From Cricetibacter osteomyelitidis (GTDB taxonomy: Bacteria; Pseudomonadota; Gammaproteobacteria; Enterobacterales; Pasteurellaceae): a stretch of 64,000 bases of DNA. Below the pieces are notes generated by a model, which worked only from the letters and a program-made list of their open reading frames with translations, was not told the origin of the DNA and did no database searches. The stretch is from NCBI RefSeq assembly GCF_004340985.1, contig NZ_SLYB01000010.1, forward strand, positions 1 to 64,000, written 5' to 3'. Made by a program: the position numbers and the translations under genes. Below, one piece after another: positions 55,725 through 64,000 of this stretch; the first letter of the stretch is position 1, and the number at the start of each line of letters is the position of its first letter.

Positions 55725-56420
55725 CTAAAAATGTGCGGCTTGTTGCCAACGTTGAAAATGTTCGCTTGCCCAAACTGTAGGCAAATTATCGGCAATTAAA
55801 ACTTTTCCGTCTTCCAGTAACACCACATGATCCGCTAAAGCCTGCAATTCATTTAAGCTATGGCTCACATATAAAATAGGGATTTCAATTTGTCGGGTCA
55901 GTGCTTCCAAATAGCTTAACAATTCCCGTTTACGGGGTAGATCTAATCCGGACAAGGGTTCATCCATTAATAATAATTCCGGTTCCGATAATAACGCCCG
56001 CCCAATGGCTACCCGCTGTTTCTCACCGCCCGATAAGCTGTACGGATAACGGTTTAACAACATATTTAAACCGAGTAAATTCACAATATCATCAACGTGT
56101 TGCGAATTGTCGCATTTCATTCCGTATTGCAAATTTCCTTTTACTTTATAGTGTGGAAACAGGCGGGCATCTTGGAACACATAAGCGATATGACGCTTTT
56201 CCGGTGCGAGATTAATATTGCTGCGTCTATCAAATAAAGTGCGGTCATTAATAACAATTTTTCCGTCATCGGGCGACAGCAAACCGGCTACCAAATTAAT
56301 CAGGGTCGATTTGCCCGCTCCGGATAACCCAAAAATCCCGGTCACGCCTTTTGCCGGTAGTTGCAAGTCCACATCTAAAGTTAAATCCAGAAATTGTTTT
56401 TTTACGATAATCTCAAGCAT
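55725..56420 (-). CDS. modC: Molybdate ABC transporter ATPase ModC, lacking C-terminal domain
   Basis: ModC energises molybdate import through ModB. The 231-residue protein has Walker [10 protein letters not shown] (31-39), signature [15 protein letters not shown] and Walker [14 protein letters not shown] start it at 56420 ([13 protein letters not shown]), where it overlaps modB by 8 bp. It stops soon after [12 protein letters not shown], whereas ModC of E. coli is about 350 aa with a C-terminal TOBE/Mop regulatory domain. The missing part is not in another frame nearby, so it is a real truncation. The ABC core appears intact. Confidence 0.88.
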   Translation of the reverse strand: MLEIIVKKQFLDLTLDVDLQLPAKGVTGIFGLSGAGKSTLINLVAGLLSPDDGKIVINDRTLFDRRSNINLAPEKRHIAYVFQDARLFPHYKVKGNLQYGMKCDNSQHVDDIVNLLGLNMLLNRYPYSLSGGEKQRVAIGRALLSEPELLLMDEPLSGLDLPRKRELLSYLEALTRQIEIPILYVSHSLNELQALADHVVLLEDGKVLIADNLPTVWASEHFQRWQQAAHF

Positions 56421-57132
56421 TGTTATTTCCCAGCCGTTTTTGCATAAATTTCGCCAGCCATTCCGATAGTAATAAAGACAATAACGCCAATAACACAGCA
56501 AACACACAAAGCCGTGCGGCTTCAAATTCCGCTCCCGGCGTTTGAATAAAGGAATACATTGCCAGCGGGATAGTTTGAGTTTCACCGGCAATATTGGACA
56601 CAAAAGTGATGGTTGCGCCAAATTCGCCCAAAGCTCGAGCAAACCCCAGCACCGTACCGGCTAAAACACCGGGCAGAGTCAGGGGCAAGGTGATAGTGAA
56701 AAACACTCGAATTGGCGATGCCCCCAATGTACGTGCGGCTTGTTCCAATTTGCGGTCAATACTTTCCAAGGATAAACGGATCGTCCGCACCACTAAAGGT
56801 AAAGACACTATCGCCGCTGCCAGCACCGCACCTTTCCAGCTAAAGGCAAAAGAAACACCGAACCATTCATATAAATATTTGCCGATCAGTCCGTTTCTGC
56901 CCATTGTTACCAACAGCAAATATCCCACTACTACCGGCGGTAGCACCAAGGGTAAATGCAAAATGCCGTTAAGTGCGGTCTTTCCCCAGAAATTCTTGCG
57001 AGCCAACAACCACGCCAAAACAATGGCGACAGGCAAACTGTATAACATCGCACTTAATGCTACGCTCAGGCTTAAATGAATAGCACTACGTTCCAGTTCG
57101 CTAAGTGAAAAAAAATCAAGAATAGATTGCAT
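56413..57132 (-). CDS. modB: Molybdate ABC transporter permease ModB
   Basis: ModB is the inner-membrane channel for molybdate. The 239-residue protein has five hydrophobic helices, [19 protein letters not shown] near the start and the EAA-type cytoplasmic loop [21 protein letters not shown]. It overlaps modC by 8 bp. The binding protein gene modA, normally just upstream, is absent: bamD occupies that position. Confidence 0.93.
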   Translation of the reverse strand: MQSILDFFSLSELERSAIHLSLSVALSAMLYSLPVAIVLAWLLARKNFWGKTALNGILHLPLVLPPVVVGYLLLVTMGRNGLIGKYLYEWFGVSFAFSWKGAVLAAAIVSLPLVVRTIRLSLESIDRKLEQAARTLGASPIRVFFTITLPLTLPGVLAGTVLGFARALGEFGATITFVSNIAGETQTIPLAMYSFIQTPGAEFEAARLCVFAVLLALLSLLLSEWLAKFMQKRLGNNNA

Positions 57133-57214
57133 AGAGAAAACTCGTTATGTAATTTTTTATATATGATATAAGAGAAAGGAAATTTTGGCAAAGTGAAAAG
57201 TGCGGTTACTTTTA

Positions 57215-57244
57215 GAAAAAATTTAAGGCGGAAATCATTCCGCC
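57215..57244 (-). terminator. Terminator of bamD
   Basis: GGCGGAA (57227-57233) pairs with TTCCGCC (57238-57244) with a 4-base loop; on the minus strand TTAAATTTTTTCT follows. It lies 10 bp after the bamD stop. Confidence 0.8.
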
Positions 57245-57253
57245 CTAAAATCA

Positions 57254-58060
57254 TTAATTTGTTGCATTCACTCTTGGTGGTGTTACATCCGGATCTTCCG
57301 GTTTTTCTACGTCTGCATAAGTTTTATCTTTGTTTTGTTCAATTAACTGCTCGGTTTTTGCCGCCATTTCAGTTAAGCCTAACGCTTCATAAGCTTCTTT
57401 TAACAACGGACGGGCTTCTTGTGCCGCCCAAGTATCCGGATAACGGCTTAACAGACCTAAGCAACGATTCACGACCGCAACGTAAGCTTTACGTTTTTCA
57501 TAAAACTCGGCGATCTCAAGTTCATGTTTCGCTACACGTTTTTTCAAATAAGTCATACGCAAAGACGCGTCTAACGCATATTTGCTGTTCGGGAAATGCT
57601 GAATTAAGGTTTCAAAGTTACCATAAGCATTTTTAATTGTGGTGGTTTCACGGGAGGCACGGTCGATATTAAACAAATCCTGTAAGAAGTTATCACCTAA
57701 TGCCTGATTCGTTAAACCCGCCATATATAACACATAATCTAAATTACGGCTGGTTGGGTGTGCGCGTAAAAAACGCTCCGCAATACTTAATGTATTGGTG
57801 TAGTCTTGACGTTGATAGTAAGAATAAATTAAATCTAATTGATTTTGCTCACTATTGGCACTACCGGGATAGCGGCTTTCGATGGCTTCCAAATAACGAA
57901 CCGCTTCGCCATAGTTTTCATCATTCAGATAATATTGCGCTCTTTCATTAAGTTCCAACAAAGAGCCTTGTGCAACTTGATCTTCTTTAGATGAGCCGGA
58001 ACAGGCGGTAACCGCCAATACAGTGAATGTGATCAATGCAAGTCTTTTTAAATTACGCAT
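57254..58060 (-). CDS. bamD: Outer membrane assembly lipoprotein BamD
   Basis: BamD (ComL) is the essential lipoprotein partner of BamA in beta-barrel insertion. The 268-residue precursor has a lipoprotein signal ending LAVTAC with Cys20 as the lipidated residue, then five TPR-like helical repeats, including GEAVRYLEAIESRYPGS and DYTNTLSIAERFLRAHP. It is divergent from rluD, as in E. coli. Confidence 0.96.
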   Translation of the reverse strand: MRNLKRLALITFTVLAVTACSGSSKEDQVAQGSLLELNERAQYYLNDENYGEAVRYLEAIESRYPGSANSEQNQLDLIYSYYQRQDYTNTLSIAERFLRAHPTSRNLDYVLYMAGLTNQALGDNFLQDLFNIDRASRETTTIKNAYGNFETLIQHFPNSKYALDASLRMTYLKKRVAKHELEIAEFYEKRKAYVAVVNRCLGLLSRYPDTWAAQEARPLLKEAYEALGLTEMAAKTEQLIEQNKDKTYADVEKPEDPDVTPPRVNATN

Positions 58061-58174
58061 TATCTTATCCTTTTATCCTTATATCAAAAATTAGATTTGC
58101 TTTTAGAAATATTTTCGATATTGTATAGGACATTATCAAATAAGCAAACTCAAATTATTGGATTATTGTTATTT

Positions 58175-59149
58175 ATGGCACAAATTACTTTATCTGCGGA
58201 AGTGCAACCGCAGCAAATGGGGCAACGTTTAGACCAAACATTAGCAGAATTGTTCCCCGATTATTCCCGTTCCCGCATAAAAACCTGGATTGAAGCGGAC
58301 TTGGTACAAATAAACGGCAAAATTGCCAATGTCCCCCGTGAAAAAATCTATGGCGGCGAACAAGTAGAAATCATGGTGGAAGTGGAAGATGATACCCATT
58401 TTGAGCCTGAAAATCTGCCGTTGAACATCATCTATGAAGACGATGATATTTTAGTCATCAACAAACCGAAAGATTTTGTGGTGCACCCTGGTGCGGGCAA
58501 TCGCAACGGCACGGTACTGAATGCGCTGCTCTATCATTATCCGCAAATTGCGGAAGTACCTAGAGCGGGCATTGTCCACCGTTTAGATAAAGACACCACA
58601 GGTTTGATGGTGGTGGCAAAAACAATTCCGGCACAAACCAAACTGGTGCGGGATCTGCAAAAACGTAAAATCACCCGCGAATATGAAGCCATTGCCGGCG
58701 GAATTATGACCAAGGGAGGAAAAGTGGATCAACCGATGGCACGCCACCCGACCAAACGCACGCATATGGCCGTACACCCAATGGGTAAACCGGCGGTAAC
58801 ACACTATCGTATTATGGAACGTTTCCGCGATTACACTCGCTTGCGTTTACGCTTGGAAACAGGTCGTACTCATCAAATTCGCGTACATATGGCTCATATC
58901 GCTCACCCATTATTAGGCGATCAAATCTATGGCGGTCGCCCGCGTCCGCCGAAAAATGCCAGCGAACATTTTGCCGAAGTACTACGCAATTTTCAACGCC
59001 AGGCTTTGCACGCGGTAATGTTGCGTTTAGAGCATCCGATCACCGGCGAGCCGATGGAATGGCACGCTCCGCTGCCCGATGATTTTGTGGAATTGGTTAA
59101 TGCACTGAAAGAAGATTATCAATTGCATAAAGATGAATTGGATTATTAA
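58175..59149 (+). CDS. rluD: 23S rRNA pseudouridine(1911/1915/1917) synthase RluD
   Basis: RluD makes three pseudouridines in helix 69 of 23S rRNA. The 324-residue protein has an N-terminal S4 domain (QRLDQTLAELFPDYSRSRIK) and the catalytic motif HRLDKDTTGL (135-144, Asp138). I set the start at 58175 (MAQITLSAEV); the frame extends to 58097 but the extra 26 residues resemble no RluD. pgeF follows after 2 bp. Confidence 0.95.
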   Translation: MAQITLSAEVQPQQMGQRLDQTLAELFPDYSRSRIKTWIEADLVQINGKIANVPREKIYGGEQVEIMVEVEDDTHFEPENLPLNIIYEDDDILVINKPKDFVVHPGAGNRNGTVLNALLYHYPQIAEVPRAGIVHRLDKDTTGLMVVAKTIPAQTKLVRDLQKRKITREYEAIAGGIMTKGGKVDQPMARHPTKRTHMAVHPMGKPAVTHYRIMERFRDYTRLRLRLETGRTHQIRVHMAHIAHPLLGDQIYGGRPRPPKNASEHFAEVLRNFQRQALHAVMLRLEHPITGEPMEWHAPLPDDFVELVNALKEDYQLHKDELDY

Positions 59150-59151
59150 AA

Positions 59152-59892
59152 ATGAACTGCATTAAACCCAACTGGCAAGCACCAAACAACGTTCACGGTT
59201 TCACCACCACCCGACAAGGCGGTGTAAGCCTTGCCCCGTTTGATAGCTTTAATCTCGGCGATCACGTGGGAGATGATAAAAATTCAGTGAAAACCAACCG
59301 CACTTTATTGGTGGAACAGTTCGACCTGCCCCAAACACCGCTGTTTTTAAACCAAACCCACAGCACTAATGTGGTAACTTTGCCATACTGCGGTGAAACG
59401 CCCAATGCGGATGGGGTTTATACCAATCAACCGAACCAAGTATGTTTGGTGATGACGGCCGATTGTCTGCCGGTATTGTTTACCAATCAACAAGGCAACG
59501 AAGTAGCATCTGCTCACGCCGGCTGGCGGGGGTTATGCGATGGCATTTTAGAAGCGACGGTGGCAAAATTTCAATGTGATCCGCGAGAAATTATCGCTTG
59601 GTTCGGTCCCGCCATTGGCAAAACCGCCTTTCAAGTAGAGCGAGAAGTGGTGGATCAATTTATGGCTTTTGACAGCCGGGCAGAATCCGCGTTTTTGCGG
59701 GATCAAAGTGCGGTCGATTCTGAAAAATATTTAGGCGATCTGTATAAAATTGCCACCCAACGTTTAAATAAACTTGGCATCACCCAAATCAGCGGTGGCG
59801 AACATTGCACCTATTTGGAAAAAGAGCCATTTTTCTCCTATCGCCGAGACGGTCAAACCGGTCGAATGGCAAGTGTGGTGTGGTTTGAATAG
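59152..59892 (+). CDS. pgeF: Peptidoglycan editing factor / purine nucleoside phosphorylase-like PgeF
   Basis: PgeF (YfiH) is a multicopper-oxidase-like hydrolase; reported roles are purine nucleoside phosphorolysis and removal of wrong amino acids from peptidoglycan precursors. The 246-residue protein has the metal site NQTHSTNV (His70), MTADCLPVLF (Cys105) and AHAGWRG (His122). The rluD-pgeF pair is conserved in gammaproteobacteria and the 2-bp gap implies co-translation. Confidence 0.94.
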   Translation: MNCIKPNWQAPNNVHGFTTTRQGGVSLAPFDSFNLGDHVGDDKNSVKTNRTLLVEQFDLPQTPLFLNQTHSTNVVTLPYCGETPNADGVYTNQPNQVCLVMTADCLPVLFTNQQGNEVASAHAGWRGLCDGILEATVAKFQCDPREIIAWFGPAIGKTAFQVEREVVDQFMAFDSRAESAFLRDQSAVDSEKYLGDLYKIATQRLNKLGITQISGGEHCTYLEKEPFFSYRRDGQTGRMASVVWFE

Positions 59893-60113
59893 TTACAACA
59901 AATACACAATGCCGGATGTTTCCAAAATGCTCAACCAACGTTTAACCGTATCCACTGACACGCCGACCTCTTGTGCTACACTACTGTAATTCAACAATTC
60001 CCCGCTACGGCCGGCAATAGCCACCATAAACGAGTAAAATCGCCTGTATCAGCCATATTACCGATTTGTCGCACATTGCGTTCAATATAAGTGGTAACGA
60101 TAGTAATCTCAAA
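59893..60113 (-). pseudogene. Remnant of a DUF4143-type AAA ATPase
   Basis: On the minus strand one frame reads TTYIERNVRQIGNMADTGDF, then, after a one-base shift near 60027, VAIAGRSGELLNYSS and VGVSVDTVKRWLSILETSG followed by IVYLL and a stop. These match the central part of DUF4143 ATPases (Y-ERDVR, LLNYSSLA, TVKRWLSILE). The N-terminal ATPase region and the C-terminal nuclease-like part are missing, and the fragment abuts the pgeF stop. It is a decayed accessory gene. Confidence 0.75.
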
Positions 60114-60164
60114 TTTTAGTTTAATTTACGATGTCATCTTAAATTAAACTAAAAAATATGAATA

Positions 60165-61136
60165 TCAAACCATAAAACATGCAATCAACACACCGTCGTC
60201 GCGAGTTTCCAATTTTGGTTGTTCGGCTCGACAACGGTCGGTGGCTTTCCGACAGCGGGCGTGAAAAGCACAGCCTTTGGGGGGATTTAGCGGGCTTGGC
60301 AGTTCGCCTTCTAATTTAATGCGTTCGCGACGCAGTTCCGGTGATAACCGCGGAGTAGCGGAAAGCAAGGCTTGAGTGTAAGGATGTCGTGGATTTTTGA
60401 AAATATCCACCGCACTTCCCTGTTCTACGCAACGACCTAAATACATCACCATCACTTCATCGGCGATATGTTCCACCACCGATAAATCGTGGGAAATAAA
60501 CACATAAGACAAGCCTAGCTCTTGTTGCAAATCCATCATTAGATTCAGCACTTGAGCCCGCACGGATACATCCAACGCAGACACGGGTTCATCTGCCACT
60601 ACAATATCCGGGTTCAACATTAACCCGCGGGCAATGGCGATACGTTGGCGTTGACCGCCGGAAAACATATGGGGATAGCGGTCGTAAAACTCTGCCCGCA
60701 AGCCGACTTTTGCCATAATTTCCAATACACGCGCTTTGCGTTGCGGAGCAGTAAGATCGGTGTTGATCAGCAAGGGTTCTTCTAAAATCGAGCCGATTTT
60801 TTTACGCGGATTTAACGACGCATAAGGATTCTGAAACACGATTTGAATTTTCTGCCGACGCAATTTTTGCGTAGCTTTGTCGTTCACCAAAAAGTTTTGT
60901 CCGTTGTAATACAATTGCCCTTCGGTGGGAGCCTCAATCATCGTGAGCATCCGCCCCAGCGTGGACTTCCCGCAACCGGATTCACCTACTACCGCAAGGG
61001 TTTTGCCCCGTTGCAGAGTGAAAGAGACACCGTCCACCGCTTTTACCATTTTCTTTTCAGCAAACAGCCCTGATTTCACCGGGTAATATTTTTTCAAATT
61101 CACCGCATCAAGCAGTGGTGCTTGTGGCTTATTCAT
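60165..61136 (-). CDS. dppF: Dipeptide ABC transporter ATP-binding protein DppF
   Basis: DppF is one of the two ATPases of the dipeptide (and haem) importer. The 323-residue protein has Walker [10 protein letters not shown] (52-60), signature [12 protein letters not shown], Walker [13 protein letters not shown], and the oligopeptide-transporter C-terminal extension with cysteines ([14 protein letters not shown]). It overlaps dppD by 8 bp. It is the last gene of the operon; the DUF4143 remnant follows. Confidence 0.95.
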   Translation of the reverse strand: MNKPQAPLLDAVNLKKYYPVKSGLFAEKKMVKAVDGVSFTLQRGKTLAVVGESGCGKSTLGRMLTMIEAPTEGQLYYNGQNFLVNDKATQKLRRQKIQIVFQNPYASLNPRKKIGSILEEPLLINTDLTAPQRKARVLEIMAKVGLRAEFYDRYPHMFSGGQRQRIAIARGLMLNPDIVVADEPVSALDVSVRAQVLNLMMDLQQELGLSYVFISHDLSVVEHIADEVMVMYLGRCVEQGSAVDIFKNPRHPYTQALLSATPRLSPELRRERIKLEGELPSPLNPPKGCAFHARCRKATDRCRAEQPKLETRDDGVLIACFMV

Positions 61137-62115
61137 AAATCGGATTTCCTTGATTATCTAATGGAAAATGGCATTTTACCTGGCGATTGGCTAATTGCAT
61201 CAAGTGCGGTTCGATTTTGCGACATTTTTCCGTCGCATACGGACAACGCGGATTTAACAGACAACCTTGCGGTCGGTCGTATTTACCCGGCACAACACCG
61301 CTGAGGGATTGCAAACGGGATTTACCTTCGGCAAATTCCGGTAAGGAACGCAATAAGGCTTGAGTGTACGGATGCTTCGGATTTTTAAAAATATCCACCG
61401 CACTTCCTTCTTCCACCACTTGTCCCGCGTACATCACGATAATGCGATGAGCCGATTCCGCCACCAACGCCAAATCGTGGGTGATCAGAATCAATGCCAT
61501 ATTTTCCTTTTGTTGCAATTCCAGCAACAAATCCATTATTTGAGCCTGAATGGTCACATCCAACGCCGTGGTCGGTTCGTCGGCGATCAATAACTTCGGT
61601 TTGCAGGCAATGGCCATTGCGATCATCACACGCTGGCTCATACCGCCGGATAGTTGATGCGGATAAACATCCAAACGAGAAGCGGGATCAGGAATCCCCA
61701 CTAACTGCAATAATTCCAAGGTGCGTTCGCGACGTTCTTTTTTGCTCCCGCCTTGATGGACTTTTAAGGCTTCCATAATTTGAAAACCGACGGTATAGCT
61801 TGGATTTAAACTGGTCATTGGGTCTTGAAAAATCATAGCGACTTCCGCCCCCACGATTTTGCGTTTTTCTTTTTCGCTTAAACGGAGCAAATCTTTATCG
61901 TCAAAAGATAAGGCTTCCGCTGTTACTCGGCCGGGGTAATCGATTAATCCCATAATCGCCAAGGAACTCACGGACTTGCCGGAACCCGATTCACCCACAA
62001 TGCCCAACACTTCGCCCTGTTTGATTTCATAACTGATACGATCCACTGCTTTAAACGGCGTGCTTACATCGCCGAAATGCACGGAAAGTTGATTAACGGT
62101 TAATAATGACATCAC
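61129..62115 (-). CDS. dppD: Dipeptide ABC transporter ATP-binding protein DppD
   Basis: The partner ATPase of DppF, 328 aa: Walker A GESGSGKS, signature [12 protein letters not shown], Walker [13 protein letters not shown], and a cysteine-bearing C-terminal extension ([14 protein letters not shown]). It follows dppC by 5 bp. Confidence 0.95.
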   Translation of the reverse strand: MMSLLTVNQLSVHFGDVSTPFKAVDRISYEIKQGEVLGIVGESGSGKSVSSLAIMGLIDYPGRVTAEALSFDDKDLLRLSEKEKRKIVGAEVAMIFQDPMTSLNPSYTVGFQIMEALKVHQGGSKKERRERTLELLQLVGIPDPASRLDVYPHQLSGGMSQRVMIAMAIACKPKLLIADEPTTALDVTIQAQIMDLLLELQQKENMALILITHDLALVAESAHRIIVMYAGQVVEEGSAVDIFKNPKHPYTQALLRSLPEFAEGKSRLQSLSGVVPGKYDRPQGCLLNPRCPYATEKCRKIEPHLMQLANRQVKCHFPLDNQGNPIYE

Positions 62116-62120
62116 TTCCC

Positions 62121-63029
62121 CTATTGTTTCAATTTTGGATCAAGTGCGTCACGCAAGCCGTCGCCCATTAGATTGAAAGCAAGCACTAACAAGAGAATTG
62201 CTACACCCGGAGTAGTCACTAACCAACTGGCGGATTGCATAAATCCGCGGGATTCTGCCAACATAGTGCCCAATTCAGGTGTAGGCGGTTGAGCCCCGAT
62301 CCCTAAGAAACCTAAGGCCGCCAATTCTAAAATAGCGTTGGAAATCCCCATCGTCATTTGCACGATAAGCGGAGCCAAACAGTTTGGCAAAATCACGATA
62401 AACATCAAGCGGAACACGCCTGCACCGGCTACGCGGGAAGCGGTGACATAATCACGGTTCACTTCATTCATCACCGATGCACGGGTTAAACGCACATAGC
62501 TCGGAATCGACACCACGGCAATGGCGATGGCTGCATTCATTAACGACGGACCTAAAATCGTGACCACGCCGATAGTGAGCAACAGGCTCGGAATCGCCAG
62601 CATAATATCCACGAAACGCATAATGATAATGTCCAGCATACCGCCGTAATAACCGGCCAATAGACCTAAAATCACGCCCAGTACGCAAGATAATGCCACG
62701 ATGATCATCCCGATAAACACCGATAATCTCGCCCCGTAAATAATGCGGGAAAGAATATCACGGCCAATATCGTCCGTTCCCAATAAGTGAGCAGAATCAC
62801 CATTTGCCATCCATGCCGGCGGCAATAAAAGTGCGGTACGATTTTGCACAATTGGATCATAAGGGGAAATAAAATCCGCAAATAGGCACACAAAAGTGAC
62901 CAGCACAATAAAGACCAAGCCAATCACCGCACCACGGTTTTGTTTGAAATAATACCAAAATTCCTGCAACGGAGTTTTCGGAGCAGGAGAAATCATTTCG
63001 GTGACGACTGTTTCAGTTGTATTCGTCAT
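62121..63029 (-). CDS. dppC: Dipeptide ABC transporter permease DppC
   Basis: DppC is an inner-membrane channel subunit. The 302-residue protein has an N-terminal cytoplasmic stretch, a first helix ([20 protein letters not shown]), [21 protein letters not shown] and the EAA motif in [20 protein letters not shown]. It lies 19 bp after the dppB stop. Confidence 0.95.
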   Translation of the reverse strand: MTNTTETVVTEMISPAPKTPLQEFWYYFKQNRGAVIGLVFIVLVTFVCLFADFISPYDPIVQNRTALLLPPAWMANGDSAHLLGTDDIGRDILSRIIYGARLSVFIGMIIVALSCVLGVILGLLAGYYGGMLDIIIMRFVDIMLAIPSLLLTIGVVTILGPSLMNAAIAIAVVSIPSYVRLTRASVMNEVNRDYVTASRVAGAGVFRLMFIVILPNCLAPLIVQMTMGISNAILELAALGFLGIGAQPPTPELGTMLAESRGFMQSASWLVTTPGVAILLLVLAFNLMGDGLRDALDPKLKQ

Positions 63030-63048
63030 TCAAATCACTCCTAAAACG

Positions 63049-64000
63049 TTACTGGTGACGAATACGCGGATTCACCACGCCGTAAACCAAGTCCACAGTT
63101 AAATTCACAATAATAATAATGGTGGCGATAATCAACACCGAACCTTGCAACACAGGATAATCGCGGGCATTAATGGCATCGATAATCCATTTGCCGATGC
63201 CCGGCCAAGAGAAAATATTTTCCGTTAATACCGCTCCGGATAACAGCTGCCCTACAATCAAACCGACCACTGTCACCACAGGGATTAAGGCGTTACGCAG
63301 GGCATGAACGACAACGATCCGTATAGTGCTCAAGCCTTTGGCTTTGGCGGTACGGATATAATCTTCGCCCAACACTTCCAACATGGCGGAACGGGTCATG
63401 CGGGTTATGACCGCAAGGGGAATCGTGCCCAATACAATAGCCGGTAAAATTAAAGATTTCACCGCCGCCACAAAAGCACCGGGTTCATCGGAATTCCACG
63501 TGTCAATCAACATAAAGCCGGTAGTGGTGTCGATCCAATATTCCGATGGCAAACGTCCGCCCGCAGGCAGACTCAGCGGAGCGGCCACATATAAAATCAA
63601 AATCAAACCCCACCAGAAAATCGGCATAGAATAACCGGTGAGCGATAGCGATGTAATAATATGGGATAACCAGGATTCTTTTTTCACCGCCGCAATCACA
63701 CCAAGAGCGATGCCCACAACGAGAGACCACAATAAAGCAAAAAACGCTAATTCAACGGTGGCCGGAAAGAGTGTGAAAAACTCTTTTAATACCGGTTCGT
63801 TATTACGAAAAGACTCACCAAAATCCCCCTGCAACACATTGCCTACATAAGTGAAATATTGTTCCGGCAGCGGGCGGTCAAGCCCAAGCTGTTGCATCAT
63901 TTGAGCGTGCACTTCCGGACTTACGCCACGCTCGCCCATACGGATTTCGATAGGATCACCGGGAATCAAATGAACTAAGGCAAAGGTCACTAATGTAATG
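63049..64000 (-). CDS. dppB: Dipeptide ABC transporter permease DppB (5' end beyond window)
   Basis: DppB is the other permease. The visible part encodes about 316 residues, beginning inside the first membrane helix (LVTFALVHLIPGDPIEIRMGE region) and including AKAKGLSTIRIVVVHALRN (EAA loop) and NIFSWPGIGKWIIDAINARD. Known DppB proteins have about 20 more N-terminal residues, so the start codon and dppA lie to the right of this window. Confidence 0.95.
   Translation of the reverse strand, partial: ITLVTFALVHLIPGDPIEIRMGERGVSPEVHAQMMQQLGLDRPLPEQYFTYVGNVLQGDFGESFRNNEPVLKEFFTLFPATVELAFFALLWSLVVGIALGVIAAVKKESWLSHIITSLSLTGYSMPIFWWGLILILYVAAPLSLPAGGRLPSEYWIDTTTGFMLIDTWNSDEPGAFVAAVKSLILPAIVLGTIPLAVITRMTRSAMLEVLGEDYIRTAKAKGLSTIRIVVVHALRNALIPVVTVVGLIVGQLLSGAVLTENIFSWPGIGKWIIDAINARDYPVLQGSVLIIATIIIIVNLTVDLVYGVVNPRIRHQ

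Overview
The window is a chromosomal segment from a member of the Pasteurellaceae. The strongest sign is the Haemophilus-type DNA uptake signal (core AAGTGCGGT / ACCGCACTT), which recurs dozens of times in both orientations, often as inverted pairs serving as terminators. Gene content agrees: frdABCD, a CRP-linked lsr (autoinducer-2) locus, dpp, groESL, tatABC-hemB, and a yccS-mgsA-yccT-yccX neighbourhood. A complete lsrRK/lsrACDBFGE locus with this uptake signal fits the Aggregatibacter/Haemophilus/Pasteurella branch; I do not name a species.

Layout. 1-3.7 kb: a 41-residue membrane peptide gene and the yajC-secD-secF export operon. 3.8-13.2 kb: the AI-2 uptake and processing locus, lsrACDBFGE on the minus strand and lsrRK on the plus strand, around a 255-bp control region with two CRP-like sites and two near-identical candidate LsrR operators. 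13.2-16.3 kb: epmA, a CdsA-like cytidylyltransferase, a PlsC-like acyltransferase and a frameshifted remnant of a CDP-alcohol phosphatidyltransferase. 16.5-19.9 kb: fumarate reductase frdABCD. 20.0-26.9 kb: carA and carB, separated by a 2.6-kb cassette holding an AT-rich phosphoribosyltransferase, a SLOG-like protein, a PhzF protein and a three-TM membrane protein.

27.0-42.3 kb is the most unusual part: a type VI secretion effector/immunity island between carB and hemB, without structural T6SS genes. It holds two VasX-like membrane effectors (987 and 989 aa) with almost identical N-terminal ~280 residues and diverged C-terminal parts, one complete DUF4123 adaptor plus a remnant of a second, and seven paralogous two-TM probable immunity genes in two tandem arrays (three after the first effector, four after the second). 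The immunity paralogues are near-identical at both ends within an array but differ strongly in the predicted periplasmic loop between the two membrane segments. Each extra immunity gene is preceded by a copy of its effector's 3' tail, and every immunity gene is followed by an uptake signal. This looks like a transformable, recombining immunity-specificity array.

42.3-64 kb: hemB, tatABC, groESL with a heat-shock promoter, fxsA, aspA with a CRP site, metE with MetJ boxes, yccS, mgsA, yccT, yccX, modBC (no modA; ModC lacks its C-terminal domain), bamD, rluD-pgeF, a remnant of a DUF4143 ATPase, and dppBCDF running off the right edge. No tRNA, rRNA, CRISPR array or intact insertion sequence was seen.
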